DNA of 29,711 nt, taken from positions 1 through 29,711 of IMG/VR virus record IMGVR_UViG_3300023184_000395; one strand, given 5' to 3'. Source of the stretch: a virus. Below are positions 1 through 5,806 of this stretch, piece by piece. The translations under genes and the position numbers were made by a program. Under the pieces are notes generated by a model, which had not been told where the DNA came from, searched no databases, and worked only from the letters and a program-made list of their open reading frames with translations. Positions within the stretch are counted from its first letter, which is position 1. The number at the start of each line of letters is the position of its first letter.

Positions 1-1
1 T

Positions 2-556
2 GATAAAGAAACTTTCGATGTTGCGAATAAAGCCAATGAGCAAGGTGTAGCGAATTTTGTTGCTGAGTTGATTGATGCGAATCAGAAGTGGGCGTGGCAA
101 TTACGTTCGTCGGTTGGTTTGCAGAAGGTCAATGAACATCACGGTGAAGGCGGTCGATTCGCGTCACGTTCCGGTGGTGGTGCGGGAGGATCGGAAAGCA
201 TAAGTCCTGAAGCATCAGCAAGGCTTGATAGGGCGTCCTCAATTCAGGCAGCAGGACCAACCAAATATACAAGTGCGTCGGATATTGCTAGTGAGAAAAA
301 CGCTATGGGAACAGCAACAAAAGATCAGGCTATTGGTAAGGCTCATCAACACGACCGAGATTTCCAAAGTCATAGTCAAGCATCAAGCGATTTGGCTAAT
401 ACGGCAACTGGGGCTGGAGATAAGCGTAGTGCCTACGAAGCAGACTCTAAGAAAATGAGTACAGAAGCAGCGATCTCTTTTCATTTGGCTGGTGCTTGGA
501 CTGCACAGGCTCAATCATTAGGTGCCAAGCCGTCTGAATTGATGAGGAAGCCTTAA
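2..556 (+). CDS. C-terminal part of an unknown protein, 5' truncated
   Basis: The reading frame is open from the first complete codon at position 2, so the gene begins upstream of the window; the TTG at 68 is internal and is probably not the start. The visible part (184 residues) has a short helical N-terminal stretch, then a low-complexity segment built on H-G-E-G-G-R-F-A-S followed by a glycine/serine linker, then a polar, alanine- and serine-rich C-terminal region. The H-G-E-G-G-R-F-A-S kind of segment is one I associate with phage structural or morphogenesis proteins, but I do not recognise the family. It ends two bases before the nuclease gene and carries that gene's ribosome binding site (GAGGAAG, about 543-549). 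Confidence 0.6.
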   Translation, partial: DKETFDVANKANEQGVANFVAELIDANQKWAWQLRSSVGLQKVNEHHGEGGRFASRSGGGAGGSESISPEASARLDRASSIQAAGPTKYTSASDIASEKNAMGTATKDQAIGKAHQHDRDFQSHSQASSDLANTATGAGDKRSAYEADSKKMSTEAAISFHLAGAWTAQAQSLGAKPSELMRKP

Positions 557-558
557 TC

Positions 559-951
559 GTGTCCGATCGATTCTTTTATGCTGCAAAGGTTTTGCATGTG
601 GTTGATGGGGACACCGTCGATTTGATGATTGACCTCGGGTTTAATATCCATCACGAAATCCGTGTCCGACTTTACGGTGTTGATACACCGGAATCGCGTA
701 CGACTAACGTGGCTGAGAAAGCCGCCGGACTGAAATCCAAAGCCTTTGTTACTGCTTGGACAGCCAATAATCCGAATGTGTTCATCCAAACGATGAAAGA
801 CAAAAACGAAAAGTACGGTCGTATTTTGGCGAACATGTATGCTGACGAAGCAAAAACTGAATGCTTGAATACACGACTCGTGACAGAAGGATTTGCTAAA
901 GCATATTTCGGCGATAAAAAAGAAGCGTTCAATGCAGGTGTCACAGCCTGA
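559..951 (+). CDS. Thermonuclease-like (SNase family) nuclease
   Basis: A 130-residue protein matching the staphylococcal-nuclease fold nearly end to end. The motifs are D-G-D-T (16-19), R-L-Y-G-V-D-T-P-E (37-45) and K-Y-G-R (85-88). By analogy with S. aureus nuclease, the calcium ligands are Asp18 and Asp42, and the catalytic residues are Arg37, Glu45 and Arg88; all are present, so it should be active as a calcium-dependent endonuclease on DNA or RNA. There is no signal peptide, so it would act in the infected cell. Start is GTG with GAGGAAG about 9 bases upstream. Phages use such enzymes for host nucleic acid breakdown or recombination; the exact role here is unknown. Confidence 0.88.
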   Translation: MSDRFFYAAKVLHVVDGDTVDLMIDLGFNIHHEIRVRLYGVDTPESRTTNVAEKAAGLKSKAFVTAWTANNPNVFIQTMKDKNEKYGRILANMYADEAKTECLNTRLVTEGFAKAYFGDKKEAFNAGVTA

Positions 952-1090
952 CACAGTCGATCCCGATAAAGAGTCATGGTGTGTTTGGTGTTGGGATCCG
1001 TTGCCGCTTGATAGCCGGTATTATCGTTGCCATAATTGCTCGGATAGGTCGGTCTGTTGTGAAGTGATGTGGTACGATCAAGAGAAGTAA
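932..1090 (+). CDS. Small zinc-ribbon protein
   Basis: A 52-residue protein overlapping the end of the nuclease gene by 20 bases. It carries C-V-W-C (17-20 area) and C-H-N-C pairs about 15 residues apart, spaced as a four-cysteine zinc ribbon, plus a further C-C pair. I chose the ATG at 932 because AGAAG lies just upstream; an earlier in-frame start at 893 would extend it across the nuclease with unlikely sequence. Small ribbons of this type are common in actinobacteriophage genomes and usually have no assigned function. It may bind nucleic acid or protein. Confidence 0.6.
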   Translation: MQVSQPDTVDPDKESWCVWCWDPLPLDSRYYRCHNCSDRSVCCEVMWYDQEK

Positions 1091-1101
1091 CGAAAGAGAG
1101 T

Positions 1102-1341
1102 ATGACAATGACAGATGAAAAAGATGCAGATGTAGTTTGTATTTGGTGTGGTCAAGGTTGGACGCCAACGCATGTCCATAACCGGTATGTCGGCAAATTA
1201 GGTCAGGATAAAATCGATTTAACCGATGACGAACTGTTGGGATTGATGGATGCCTTGGATGCCGATTTTGCTTTGAATGGTATTCCGTCTGATGAGGATT
1301 TACGGCTGGAGATACTGCGTTTGAATGAAACGACAGATTAG
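1102..1341 (+). CDS. Small acidic protein with a C-x-W-C motif
   Basis: A 79-residue protein with one C-I-W-C pair near the N-terminus, resembling half of the ribbon in the preceding gene (C-V-W-C), followed by an acidic, probably helical C-terminus rich in Asp, Glu and Leu. The start at ATG 1102 is preceded by an AAAGAGAG purine run; ATG 1108 is also possible. With only one cysteine pair it may dimerise around a metal or have lost half a ribbon. It is the last gene before the first leaderless promoter. Family not recognised. Confidence 0.6.
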   Translation: MTMTDEKDADVVCIWCGQGWTPTHVHNRYVGKLGQDKIDLTDDELLGLMDALDADFALNGIPSDEDLRLEILRLNETTD

Positions 1342-1401
1342 CCTTATGTCACATACCGACGACTTTTACCGGAAAGTATCTGTTTCCGTACGCGATTGTG
1401 T

Positions 1402-1430
1402 TTGCATCGACGATGCGTACCTGCCATGAT
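1402..1430 (+). promoter_or_regulatory. Leaderless promoter for the 1437 gene
   Basis: TTGCAT (1402-1407), 17-bp spacer, CATGAT (1425-1430), then exactly 6 bases to ATG 1437. The same geometry occurs at 2859, 4581 and 18166. Transcription would begin at or next to the A of the ATG, and no Shine-Dalgarno sequence is present. Upstream (1341-1401) only a weak 6-bp hairpin (CGGAAA/TTTCCG) is visible. Confidence 0.65.
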
Positions 1431-1436
1431 GGACTT

Positions 1437-2015
1437 ATGACAAAAAAGAAAAAACAGCGTATTGCATGTAGACGAGTGCCACTCAAAAATGAGCAGGTGA
1501 TGGTTATTAAGACGACCGGCAAAGTAGTCGAGTCTTACAAATACAAGCCGTATGAGCACACAAAGCCTTATGTGCCGTCTTACAGGGTGACGGAAGCATG
1601 GGAAATGTACGACGGGACTGATGCGTTGTTTGATGATCCGTACGGTACGGGCTATGAATTAGAGCAATGGCAAGTCGATGAAATCACCGAGTTTTACATC
1701 GAAACATATAGTGATGTGCCTGATCCGAATATGATCGCCTTGGCAATTCAGCATGAATCCGAGGATTATGTGTTCCAATGTTACGGCAACGGAGGGTTGG
1801 AAGTATGGTATGACCTGTTTGAAATGGATGAAGAGTTTTATGCTGAACAAATGGCGATGTTTGAAACAGATTCCGAACCAGCCGAAAAGTTGAAAGTTAC
1901 GTCTCTAGGTGGGTTGGAAAGCAACAATTTTAATCGCATGAAATTAGGTGAAATGAACGATCGTGAATGGGCTGTCTATGAGTCGCTATTATCATCAGGG
2001 AAGGATAAAAACTAG
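1437..2015 (+). CDS. Hypothetical acidic protein
   Basis: A 192-residue protein. The N-terminus is basic (a run of lysines at 3-6), the middle is rich in Tyr, Asp and Glu, and the C-terminus is polar. There are no cysteine pairs, membrane segments or catalytic motifs I can name. I place the start at ATG 1437, not at an upstream in-frame ATG (1398), because a -10-like CATGAT lies exactly 6 bases before it, matching three other genes whose first codons also read ATG ACA. Probably the first gene of a short operon with 2036. Confidence 0.7.
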   Translation: MTKKKKQRIACRRVPLKNEQVMVIKTTGKVVESYKYKPYEHTKPYVPSYRVTEAWEMYDGTDALFDDPYGTGYELEQWQVDEITEFYIETYSDVPDPNMIALAIQHESEDYVFQCYGNGGLEVWYDLFEMDEEFYAEQMAMFETDSEPAEKLKVTSLGGLESNNFNRMKLGEMNDREWAVYESLLSSGKDKN

Positions 2016-2035
2016 TGAACAAAACAGGAGTGGAT

Positions 2036-2167
2036 ATGTGGTCAATGTTCTTTGCTGGATGGTGTCTCGGTGCGTTGTATATGTTTGCGCAGACGTTGCA
2101 TGAAATACGAAAGAATGATGCAAGGTTGCGATCTATGAGAAATCACCCTGCCTTTGGTGGACAGTGA
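2036..2167 (+). CDS. Tiny single-span membrane protein
   Basis: A 43-residue open frame starting at ATG 2036, 5 bases after a good AGGAG (2026-2030). Residues 4-19 form one hydrophobic helix rich in Phe, Gly, Leu and Ala, followed by a basic tail with several arginines, so it is probably an inner-membrane protein with the tail in the cytoplasm. An in-frame GTG at 2015 overlapping the previous stop would add seven residues, but the ribosome binding site favours 2036. Function unknown; a holin accessory or membrane-modulating peptide is conceivable but unsupported. Confidence 0.55.
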   Translation: MWSMFFAGWCLGALYMFAQTLHEIRKNDARLRSMRNHPAFGGQ

Positions 2168-2186
2168 TTGGTGCGCGTTATAGCGT
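2158..2186 (+). promoter_or_regulatory. Probable leaderless promoter for the 2193 gene
   Basis: TGGACA (2158-2163, one mismatch to TTGACA), 17-bp spacer, TAGCGT (2181-2186), then 6 bases to ATG 2193. There is no Shine-Dalgarno sequence. The spacing equals that of the TTGCAW/CAWGAT promoters although the hexamers differ. Confidence 0.5.
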
Positions 2187-2192
2187 GAACGT

Positions 2193-2654
2193 ATGAAACG
2201 TAAAGATTTTAGCGATGCCGATAGTTTGCTTGCGTTCGATTTGGAACGACATTTTTGGACTGTGCAGCCGTCTTACAATGCGTTGTTTCCAAAAATCTAT
2301 GGTGTCGAAGTTCACAGAGATGGACTTGAAGATTTGTTAATTGAAGATATGGAAACCGGTGAATGCTTAGATTTAGGTGTCGAGCCGTCATTTGCTGTTG
2401 CCACCATGAATGGTTGGTCTGCAGAGCCGAATAGTTTTTTTGATTACGCTACCCCTACGGCTAATCCTGATGCACGTCGAATCCGTGCAACTGTCGTGAT
2501 GTCAAGATTTGCCACACGCGTAATTTGCAGACGTGCCGGAGATCACTCACCAAGTGCGTTGTACAAATTGCAACAGATTTCAGATTCAGCCAACTTGTTT
2601 GAAGAAATGCGTATGACGTTGCAAACTGTTAGTTATGGGCTGGTCGAACCGTAA
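2193..2654 (+). CDS. Hypothetical protein
   Basis: A 153-residue soluble protein of mixed alpha/beta appearance with a start that fits a leaderless transcript. I recognise no domain. The C-terminal third (helical, rich in Arg, Met and Leu) follows a region with V-I-C-R-R-A-G-D-H-S around residues 108-117. It overlaps the next gene by one base (TAATG), implying translational coupling. The 26 bases between 2167 and 2193 hold only the promoter. Confidence 0.7.
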   Translation: MKRKDFSDADSLLAFDLERHFWTVQPSYNALFPKIYGVEVHRDGLEDLLIEDMETGECLDLGVEPSFAVATMNGWSAEPNSFFDYATPTANPDARRIRATVVMSRFATRVICRRAGDHSPSALYKLQQISDSANLFEEMRMTLQTVSYGLVEP

Positions 2655-2809
2655 TGTTCAAGGAAGAATATCGTTGTCCGAAATGTGATTGCACGATTGT
2701 TGTTCATGTCAAACTTCGTGAGTCTCCAACTTGTCAGAACCCTGAAGCACATAGCGCGACAGCGATTGTTATGATGCCTGCTGACACGGTCGAATCAGAC
2801 ATTTCTTAA
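2654..2809 (+). CDS. Small zinc-ribbon protein
   Basis: A 51-residue frame whose ATG overlaps the preceding stop. The sequence begins M-F-K-E-E-Y-R-C-P-K-C and has a later Cys in P-T-C-Q-N-P, matching a small zinc-finger type common in actinobacteriophages (Y-R-C-P-K-C near the start, P-x-C-x-N-P near residue 28). A third cysteine (C-D-C) lies right after the first pair. Probably a nucleic-acid or protein-binding ribbon. It is the last gene before an operon break. Confidence 0.7.
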   Translation: MFKEEYRCPKCDCTIVVHVKLRESPTCQNPEAHSATAIVMMPADTVESDIS

Positions 2810-2823
2810 ACTTTGTTTGTTTG

Positions 2824-2838
2824 CCTTATGCTATAAGG
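2824..2838. terminator. Small palindrome or terminator between operons
   Basis: CCTTAT-GCT-ATAAGG, a perfect 6-bp stem with a 3-base loop, 15 bases after the stop at 2809 and 20 bases upstream of the next -35 box. There is no U-run after it, so it may be an operator rather than a terminator. A related CCTTATG...ATAA core occurs in the palindrome at 18133-18161, also just upstream of a leaderless promoter. Confidence 0.4.
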
Positions 2839-2858
2839 TGTGTTCCCGTTGGAATTGC

Positions 2859-2887
2859 TTGCATTTAGCGTACGCGTCCGACAAGAT
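2859..2887 (+). promoter_or_regulatory. Leaderless promoter for the 2894 gene
   Basis: TTGCAT (2859-2864), 17-bp spacer, CAAGAT (2882-2887), 6 bases, then ATG ACA at 2894. The hexamers, spacer length and distance to the start codon match those at 4581 and 18166 almost base for base. Confidence 0.7.
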
Positions 2888-2893
2888 GAATGT

Positions 2894-3196
2894 ATGACAA
2901 AAAACACAGGAAAGAGGGGAATGATGAGAGAGTTCAGTACAGACGAAAAAGTTTGGCTTGCCCAATATATGCACGGGTTCTCCAAAAACATTAAGAAAGG
3001 TGATGAGGCGCTGTATATCAGCGTTCGTACTTACCAGTTGTTATGGGGGATTAAGCGGATTGCCGGTATGAGCGCTGAATATGGTTTGTCGAAGCAACGT
3101 GGTCGTAGCCTTGAGATGGTGACATTGAAAGTTTGGAAAGCCGGACTTGCAAAGTTGGCGTTGCAAGGTGCTCTTGATGTGGCGGTAGCAGCATGA
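2894..3196 (+). CDS. Hypothetical basic helical protein
   Basis: A 100-residue, mostly helical, basic protein with several aromatic residues in the middle and a hydrophobic alanine-rich C-terminus (residues about 82-100). I chose ATG 2894 because of the upstream promoter spacing. A purine run (AGAGGGG) before the double ATG at 2921/2924 makes a start nine or ten codons later possible. The stop overlaps the next start by four bases (ATGA). Possibly DNA-binding given its charge and helices, but no helix-turn-helix can be assigned with confidence. Confidence 0.65.
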   Translation: MTKNTGKRGMMREFSTDEKVWLAQYMHGFSKNIKKGDEALYISVRTYQLLWGIKRIAGMSAEYGLSKQRGRSLEMVTLKVWKAGLAKLALQGALDVAVAA

Positions 3197-3480
3197 CTTT
3201 TGCCTTGGTGCCAGTTGAAGGGATCGACATTTGTTACTGTGGCTCAAAGTATTGGGACGGCGAAAACTGTCACTCATGCAAAAAGCCGTTTAATCAGCCA
3301 GCGCCGTTCCTCGGCGACGACGACTTTTACGCTGCAATAGAATTGTTGATGGAAATCGACTTGCAGTTAATTGGCTTGGCGAAGAAAGAGTGGTTGCAAA
3401 CAGGCGAATCTGATAGTGCCCAAATAGCAACGAACAAGGTGAATGCGCTTGCTAAACTGTTGAATAAGTGGCATGGTTAA
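3193..3480 (+). CDS. Zinc-ribbon protein with helical tail
   Basis: A 95-residue protein. The N-terminal third has C-Y-C (14, 16) and C-H-S-C (26, 29), spaced as a zinc ribbon; the rest is an acidic region followed by an amphipathic helix. The ATG overlaps the previous stop, so translation is probably coupled. Function unknown. It is one of at least six small cysteine-pair proteins in the window. Confidence 0.65.
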   Translation: MTFALVPVEGIDICYCGSKYWDGENCHSCKKPFNQPAPFLGDDDFYAAIELLMEIDLQLIGLAKKEWLQTGESDSAQIATNKVNALAKLLNKWHG

Positions 3481-3512
3481 TGAGTAGAACAATGACAACA
3501 AAGGAGATGAGC

Positions 3513-3710
3513 ATGGTTAAGTATCCGGATATTGAAGTGTCTTTGGTTGGGGAGGATGGAAACGCTTTTGCGATCCTCGGCAAAGTGCAATTAGAAATGC
3601 GTCGTCGTGGTGTTGATCGAAAAGAAGTCAAAGAGTTCTTTGACGAAGCAACGAGTGGCGATTATGACCATTTGCTTCAGACAGCGATGAATTGGGTGAC
3701 AGTATCATGA
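3513..3710 (+). CDS. Conserved phage hypothetical protein
   Basis: A 65-residue protein beginning M-V-K-Y-P-D-I-E-V and ending with a T-S-G-D-Y-D-H-L-L-Q stretch. This pattern is familiar to me from many actinobacterial phages and prophages, where it is a widespread small protein of unknown function. ATG 3513 is the best start, with GGAG (3503-3506) six bases upstream; in-frame ATGs at 3492 and 3507 have no such site. The stop overlaps the next start (ATGA). Confidence 0.75.
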   Translation: MVKYPDIEVSLVGEDGNAFAILGKVQLEMRRRGVDRKEVKEFFDEATSGDYDHLLQTAMNWVTVS

Positions 3711-3868
3711 GCACCGATGTGTTTAAGATTGTTGGTGTGTTCTCTGAACAAGCAGCGTTGAACGATCCTGTCCGGTACGCCGTTTATTGGCAGGCGATCG
3801 AGCAAGGTTACGATCATCCTGCGGCGATGGCTTTTTTCAAGTTGAACCGTTATGGAGGGAATGCCTGA
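3707..3868 (+). CDS. Small hypothetical protein
   Basis: A 53-residue frame with ATG overlapping the previous TGA and its own TGA overlapping the next ATG, so it sits in a coupled run. The product is soluble and mildly helical, with an aromatic-rich middle (R-Y-A-V-Y-W). No motif is recognised. The chained four- and one-base overlaps on both sides are the main argument that it is a real gene. Confidence 0.55.
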   Translation: MSTDVFKIVGVFSEQAALNDPVRYAVYWQAIEQGYDHPAAMAFFKLNRYGGNA

Positions 3869-3999
3869 TGCGCTTGATTGTAAGTTTTATGCTCGTCGCT
3901 TACATTTGGTTGCATTGGTCTGCGAAACGTTCTGTTGATAAGCACAATGAGTCCGGTTTTAACGAACGACATTTCCACAGTTACCTAGACAAAGATTGA
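3868..3999 (+). CDS. Tiny single-span membrane protein
   Basis: A 43-residue protein starting at ATG 3868, one base overlapping the preceding stop, with GGAGGG about 9 bases upstream. Residues 2-16 form one hydrophobic helix (Leu, Ile, Val, Phe, Trp), followed by a hydrophilic His-, Lys- and Asp-containing tail. It is a second small membrane protein similar in layout to the one at 2036, and it directly precedes another membrane-anchored protein. Confidence 0.55.
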   Translation: MRLIVSFMLVAYIWLHWSAKRSVDKHNESGFNERHFHSYLDKD

Positions 4000-4009
4000 A
4001 AGGAAAGCG

Positions 4010-4267
4010 ATGAATCTGAAACGCGTAATAATTTCTGCTGCCTTAGTTGTAGCAACCGGATTTGGTGTGATGCAATGGAAGCAATTAGATCGTGAGATTG
4101 CACGGTATGACTGTGATACGAAACCGATTACCGTTTTGGAAGGCGACACGCTTTGGGGTTTAACCCGAGAGCATTGTTGGGGTAATTTAAGCCGTGCCTT
4201 AGACGATGCTGTTGATAGGTTCGGGACTAACTTGCCTGTGGGCTTACAGATAGTGCTTGGGAAATGA
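4010..4267 (+). CDS. Membrane-anchored LysM-like protein
   Basis: An 85-residue protein. Residues 4-22 are an N-terminal hydrophobic signal anchor; after a short basic linker, residues about 40-85 read as a LysM-like domain: the I-T-V-L-E-G-D-T-L-W-G-L opening, a central N-x-S-R helix and a closing G-L-Q-I-V-L. LysM modules bind peptidoglycan, so the product should sit in the membrane with the domain on the outer face. A good AGGAAAG lies just upstream of ATG 4010. It may act in lysis, exclusion of other phages or envelope binding (inference). The stop overlaps the next start. Confidence 0.65.
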   Translation: MNLKRVIISAALVVATGFGVMQWKQLDREIARYDCDTKPITVLEGDTLWGLTREHCWGNLSRALDDAVDRFGTNLPVGLQIVLGK

Positions 4268-4464
4268 GCACCGTCGAACTTCGTTGCCGGAAATGTCAGT
4301 ATGTAATCAAGCATGATCCGATGCGCGTATCCGGTTGTGGCTGCGATCCGGACGCTTCGTCTTGGATTGCGTTTGGGCGTGATGGTCGTCTGCTCAAAAT
4401 GTCCGGTGCCTCGTTCGACACGATCCATGAAGTCGATCCAACGCTTCGTAGAGATGAGCCGTAG
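4264..4464 (+). CDS. Conserved small zinc-ribbon protein
   Basis: A 66-residue protein beginning V-E-L-R-C-R-K-C with a second pair C-G-C at residues 25-27, giving a four-cysteine ribbon around an I-K-H-D segment. This arrangement (R-C-x-x-C ... V-I-x-H-D ... S-x-C-G-C) belongs to a family of small conserved proteins found in phages and Gram-positive bacteria. Function not known. The ATG overlaps the preceding TGA; it is the last gene before a strong hairpin. Confidence 0.7.
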   Translation: MSTVELRCRKCQYVIKHDPMRVSGCGCDPDASSWIAFGRDGRLLKMSGASFDTIHEVDPTLRRDEP

Positions 4465-4481
4465 CCCTGCTTTTGCGTGAA

Positions 4482-4528
4482 GAACGCCTACCCATATCAG
4501 TACCCCCTGTTCTATGGGTAAGGCGTTC
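4482..4528 (+). terminator. Strong intergenic hairpin, probable terminator
   Basis: GAACGCC-TACCCATA (4482-4496) pairs with TATGGGTA-GGCGTTC (4513-4528) with a single bulged A (4521), giving 15 base pairs around a 16-base loop. It lies 17 bases after the 4464 stop. No U-tract follows, so it could be a U-tract-less terminator, an RNA processing site or a regulatory stem. Confidence 0.6.
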
Positions 4529-4555
4529 AAGGTTCGCTTAAAGGCGGATCTGAAT

Positions 4556-4571
4556 TGTGACCGGTTTCACA
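4556..4571. promoter_or_regulatory. Crp/GlxR-type operator
   Basis: TGTGA-CCGGTT-TCACA, a perfect 5-bp inverted repeat with 6-bp spacer, identical in both half-sites to the Crp-family consensus (and to actinobacterial GlxR). It is centred at 4563.5, about 52 bp upstream of the predicted start of transcription at 4616 and 9 bp before the -35 box, a reasonable activator position. Confidence 0.6.
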
Positions 4572-4580
4572 GCGATTTAC

Positions 4581-4609
4581 TTGCAATTTACGTTCGTTTG
4601 CAACAAGAT
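4581..4609 (+). promoter_or_regulatory. Leaderless promoter for the 4616 gene
   Basis: TTGCAA (4581-4586), 17-bp spacer, CAAGAT (4604-4609), 6 bases, ATG ACA at 4616. It is the only member of this promoter set with a Crp-type site immediately upstream. Confidence 0.7.
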
Positions 4610-4615
4610 GTATCT

Positions 4616-4867
4616 ATGACAACGAACACGGGAGACAAAATGTCCTATAAGCACAATGTTCAGCGAAATCTGATGGCAGGTACGTTACGAAAAGGAACTT
4701 TGATTTGGATGGATGAGCATAGTGTTTATCATGTAGCAGGGGAAAACGAACCGTACTATTTTGAGGTTTGCGGTGACTTGGTTGGTTTTAGTGTTCATTT
4801 AGGTGGTCAATGGCAAAAATTGTGCCCACTTGAATTAGTGACTTCGTTCATAGAAGCACACAAATGA
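4616..4867 (+). CDS. Hypothetical protein, possibly SH3-like
   Basis: An 83-residue protein with beta-strand-like segments: M-A-G-T-L-R-K-G-T-L-I-W-M-D near residue 20, then H-V-A-G-E-N-E-P-Y-Y and a W-Q-K-L-C-P-L-E-L ending. The pattern suggests a small barrel, but I do not recognise the family. ATG 4616 fits the leaderless promoter; ATG 4640, with GGGAG five bases upstream, is a credible alternative start eight codons later. The stop overlaps an ATG at 4864 that I do not use. Confidence 0.65.
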   Translation: MTTNTGDKMSYKHNVQRNLMAGTLRKGTLIWMDEHSVYHVAGENEPYYFEVCGDLVGFSVHLGGQWQKLCPLELVTSFIEAHK

Positions 4868-4908
4868 TAATGTTGGATTTTGGAATCGAAACGAAAAGGA
4901 GAAACAGT

Positions 4909-5148
4909 ATGGAAATGACATGGGAGCGTAAGGTGCAGGCGATAGCCGATGTGGTGACTGAAGAACTTGACAACTTCGTCACAAGTGCGTCGAAACTGCT
5001 TGATGCTTGGCAACTGTTCAGTAACGAAACCGGTCAATACGAGATAGGTTTTGCGAAGTATCCGTTTGGTGCTTCGTTTGATGAAATCTTGTTTGAGATG
5101 ACTGAATGGCGACAGGAGTTCTCCAAAGAACTTAGAGAGGGAGAATGA
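4909..5148 (+). CDS. Hypothetical helical protein
   Basis: A 79-residue, mostly helical acidic protein with several Trp and Phe residues. The start ATG 4909 has AAGGAG (4896-4901) seven bases upstream; an in-frame ATG at 4864 overlaps the previous stop and would add 15 residues. The gene ends with AGAGAGGGAG, which serves the next gene, whose ATG overlaps this TGA. Function unknown. Confidence 0.65.
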   Translation: MEMTWERKVQAIADVVTEELDNFVTSASKLLDAWQLFSNETGQYEIGFAKYPFGASFDEILFEMTEWRQEFSKELREGE

Positions 5149-5435
5149 GTGCGATCAACCGTTATATGAAATCTTTGGCTGTGCAAACAACAGTCGAACT
5201 TGACCCGAAATCTGTACGCGATTTTTTCACGGACGGTTACGGTGCCGGATCAAAATGGGCAGGTTCGTTTATTGAAGCAACCGATGAATCTTTGACGAAA
5301 GCGGTGGATTTCATGTTGAAGCAAGATTTAGAGTTCCCGATCTTTTTGCTTGAATCGTTAGAAAACGCGATGTGGTCGACATCAACAATTCCGCTAGTAG
5401 CAGATGATGAAAAAGAAGATGCGAACCATGAGTGA
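5145..5435 (+). CDS. Hypothetical protein
   Basis: A 96-residue acidic protein without cysteines or membrane segments, preceded by a strong AGAGAGGGAG site and coupled to the gene before it by a 4-base overlap. The acidic C-terminus (D-D-E-K-E-D) overlaps the next gene by 8 bases. No family recognised. Confidence 0.65.
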   Translation: MSAINRYMKSLAVQTTVELDPKSVRDFFTDGYGAGSKWAGSFIEATDESLTKAVDFMLKQDLEFPIFLLESLENAMWSTSTIPLVADDEKEDANHE

Positions 5436-5613
5436 AAAACAGATGATTTACGCTTGGATGAAAGCGAACGGTTTTGCCGGATTTACCGCTTTGCAAGGTT
5501 TAAGGGCTTACCGTTATTGGGACAGGTTTGACTGTACGCCTGAGGAAGCCCTATATGAAGCCAATGTCGGTGGCGGTCATATTCATACCCGACGTGCCTT
5601 AGCGGTGATCTAG
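5428..5613 (+). CDS. Hypothetical protein
   Basis: A 61-residue protein with a W-M-K-A-N-G-F-A-G-F opening and an aromatic Y-R-Y-W core followed by an acidic E-E-A segment and a basic C-terminus. Start ATG 5428 has AGAAG nine bases upstream; ATGs at 5404 and 5407 in the same frame are possible but lack a site. It is the last gene of the small-gene cluster before the 193-base non-coding interval. Confidence 0.55.
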   Translation: MSEKQMIYAWMKANGFAGFTALQGLRAYRYWDRFDCTPEEALYEANVGGGHIHTRRALAVI

Positions 5614-5636
5614 AAGCCTGCTAGCGGTCTTAGGTG

Positions 5637-5665
5637 TTGACATAGTTTCTATGTCTCTATACAGT
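5637..5665 (+). promoter_or_regulatory. Consensus promoter in the 5614-5806 interval
   Basis: TTGACA (5637-5642), 17-bp spacer, TACAGT (5660-5665). This is the closest match to a housekeeping promoter in the window. Transcription would begin near 5672, some 135 bases upstream of the first head-module gene, producing a long structured leader or a small RNA. Confidence 0.6.
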
Positions 5666-5668
5666 TCA

Positions 5669-5749
5669 GGCGCAAGGTTGTGCGCTCTGTTCCCCCCTTT
5701 TCAGATGCGCCTAGAGCGTCGGGTGGTTCTGATTCGACCACCCACGCTC
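5669..5749 (+). ncRNA. Structured leader or small RNA with competing stems
   Basis: The RNA downstream of the 5637 promoter can form GAGCGT-(C)-GGGTGGT with ACCACCC-ACGCTC (5714-5727 with 5737-5749; 13 bp, one bulge). CGCTC at 5683-5687 is an alternative partner for GAGCG 5714-5718. GCGCA 5670-5674 can pair with TGCGC 5681-5685, or, extended to GGCGCA 5669-5674, with TGCGCC 5706-5711. These mutually exclusive pairings are what an attenuator or riboswitch would show. No known class is recognised and no U-run follows, so a plain terminator is also possible. Confidence 0.4.
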
Positions 5750-5760
5750 GCCTTGTACGA

Positions 5761-5798
5761 ACAGTAGGGTATAAAGTCGACAAACAGTAGTGTATGAT
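5761..5798. repeat. Tandem 15-bp near-repeat overlapping a -10 box
   Basis: ACAGTAGGGTATAAA (5761-5775) and ACAGTAGTGTATGAT (5784-5798) are 23 bp apart. The second ends in TATGAT, a good -10 box 8 bases before ATG 5807. No -35 box is well placed. The pair may be operator half-sites or a promoter duplication. Confidence 0.45.
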
Positions 5799-5806
5799 AT
5801 TTGCCC

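Noticed and set aside
3985-4530. Minus-strand open frame of 181 codons
   Set aside because: It covers two well-supported + strand genes (4010 and 4264) and their hairpin; the translation has no recognisable features, and no other minus-strand gene is seen.
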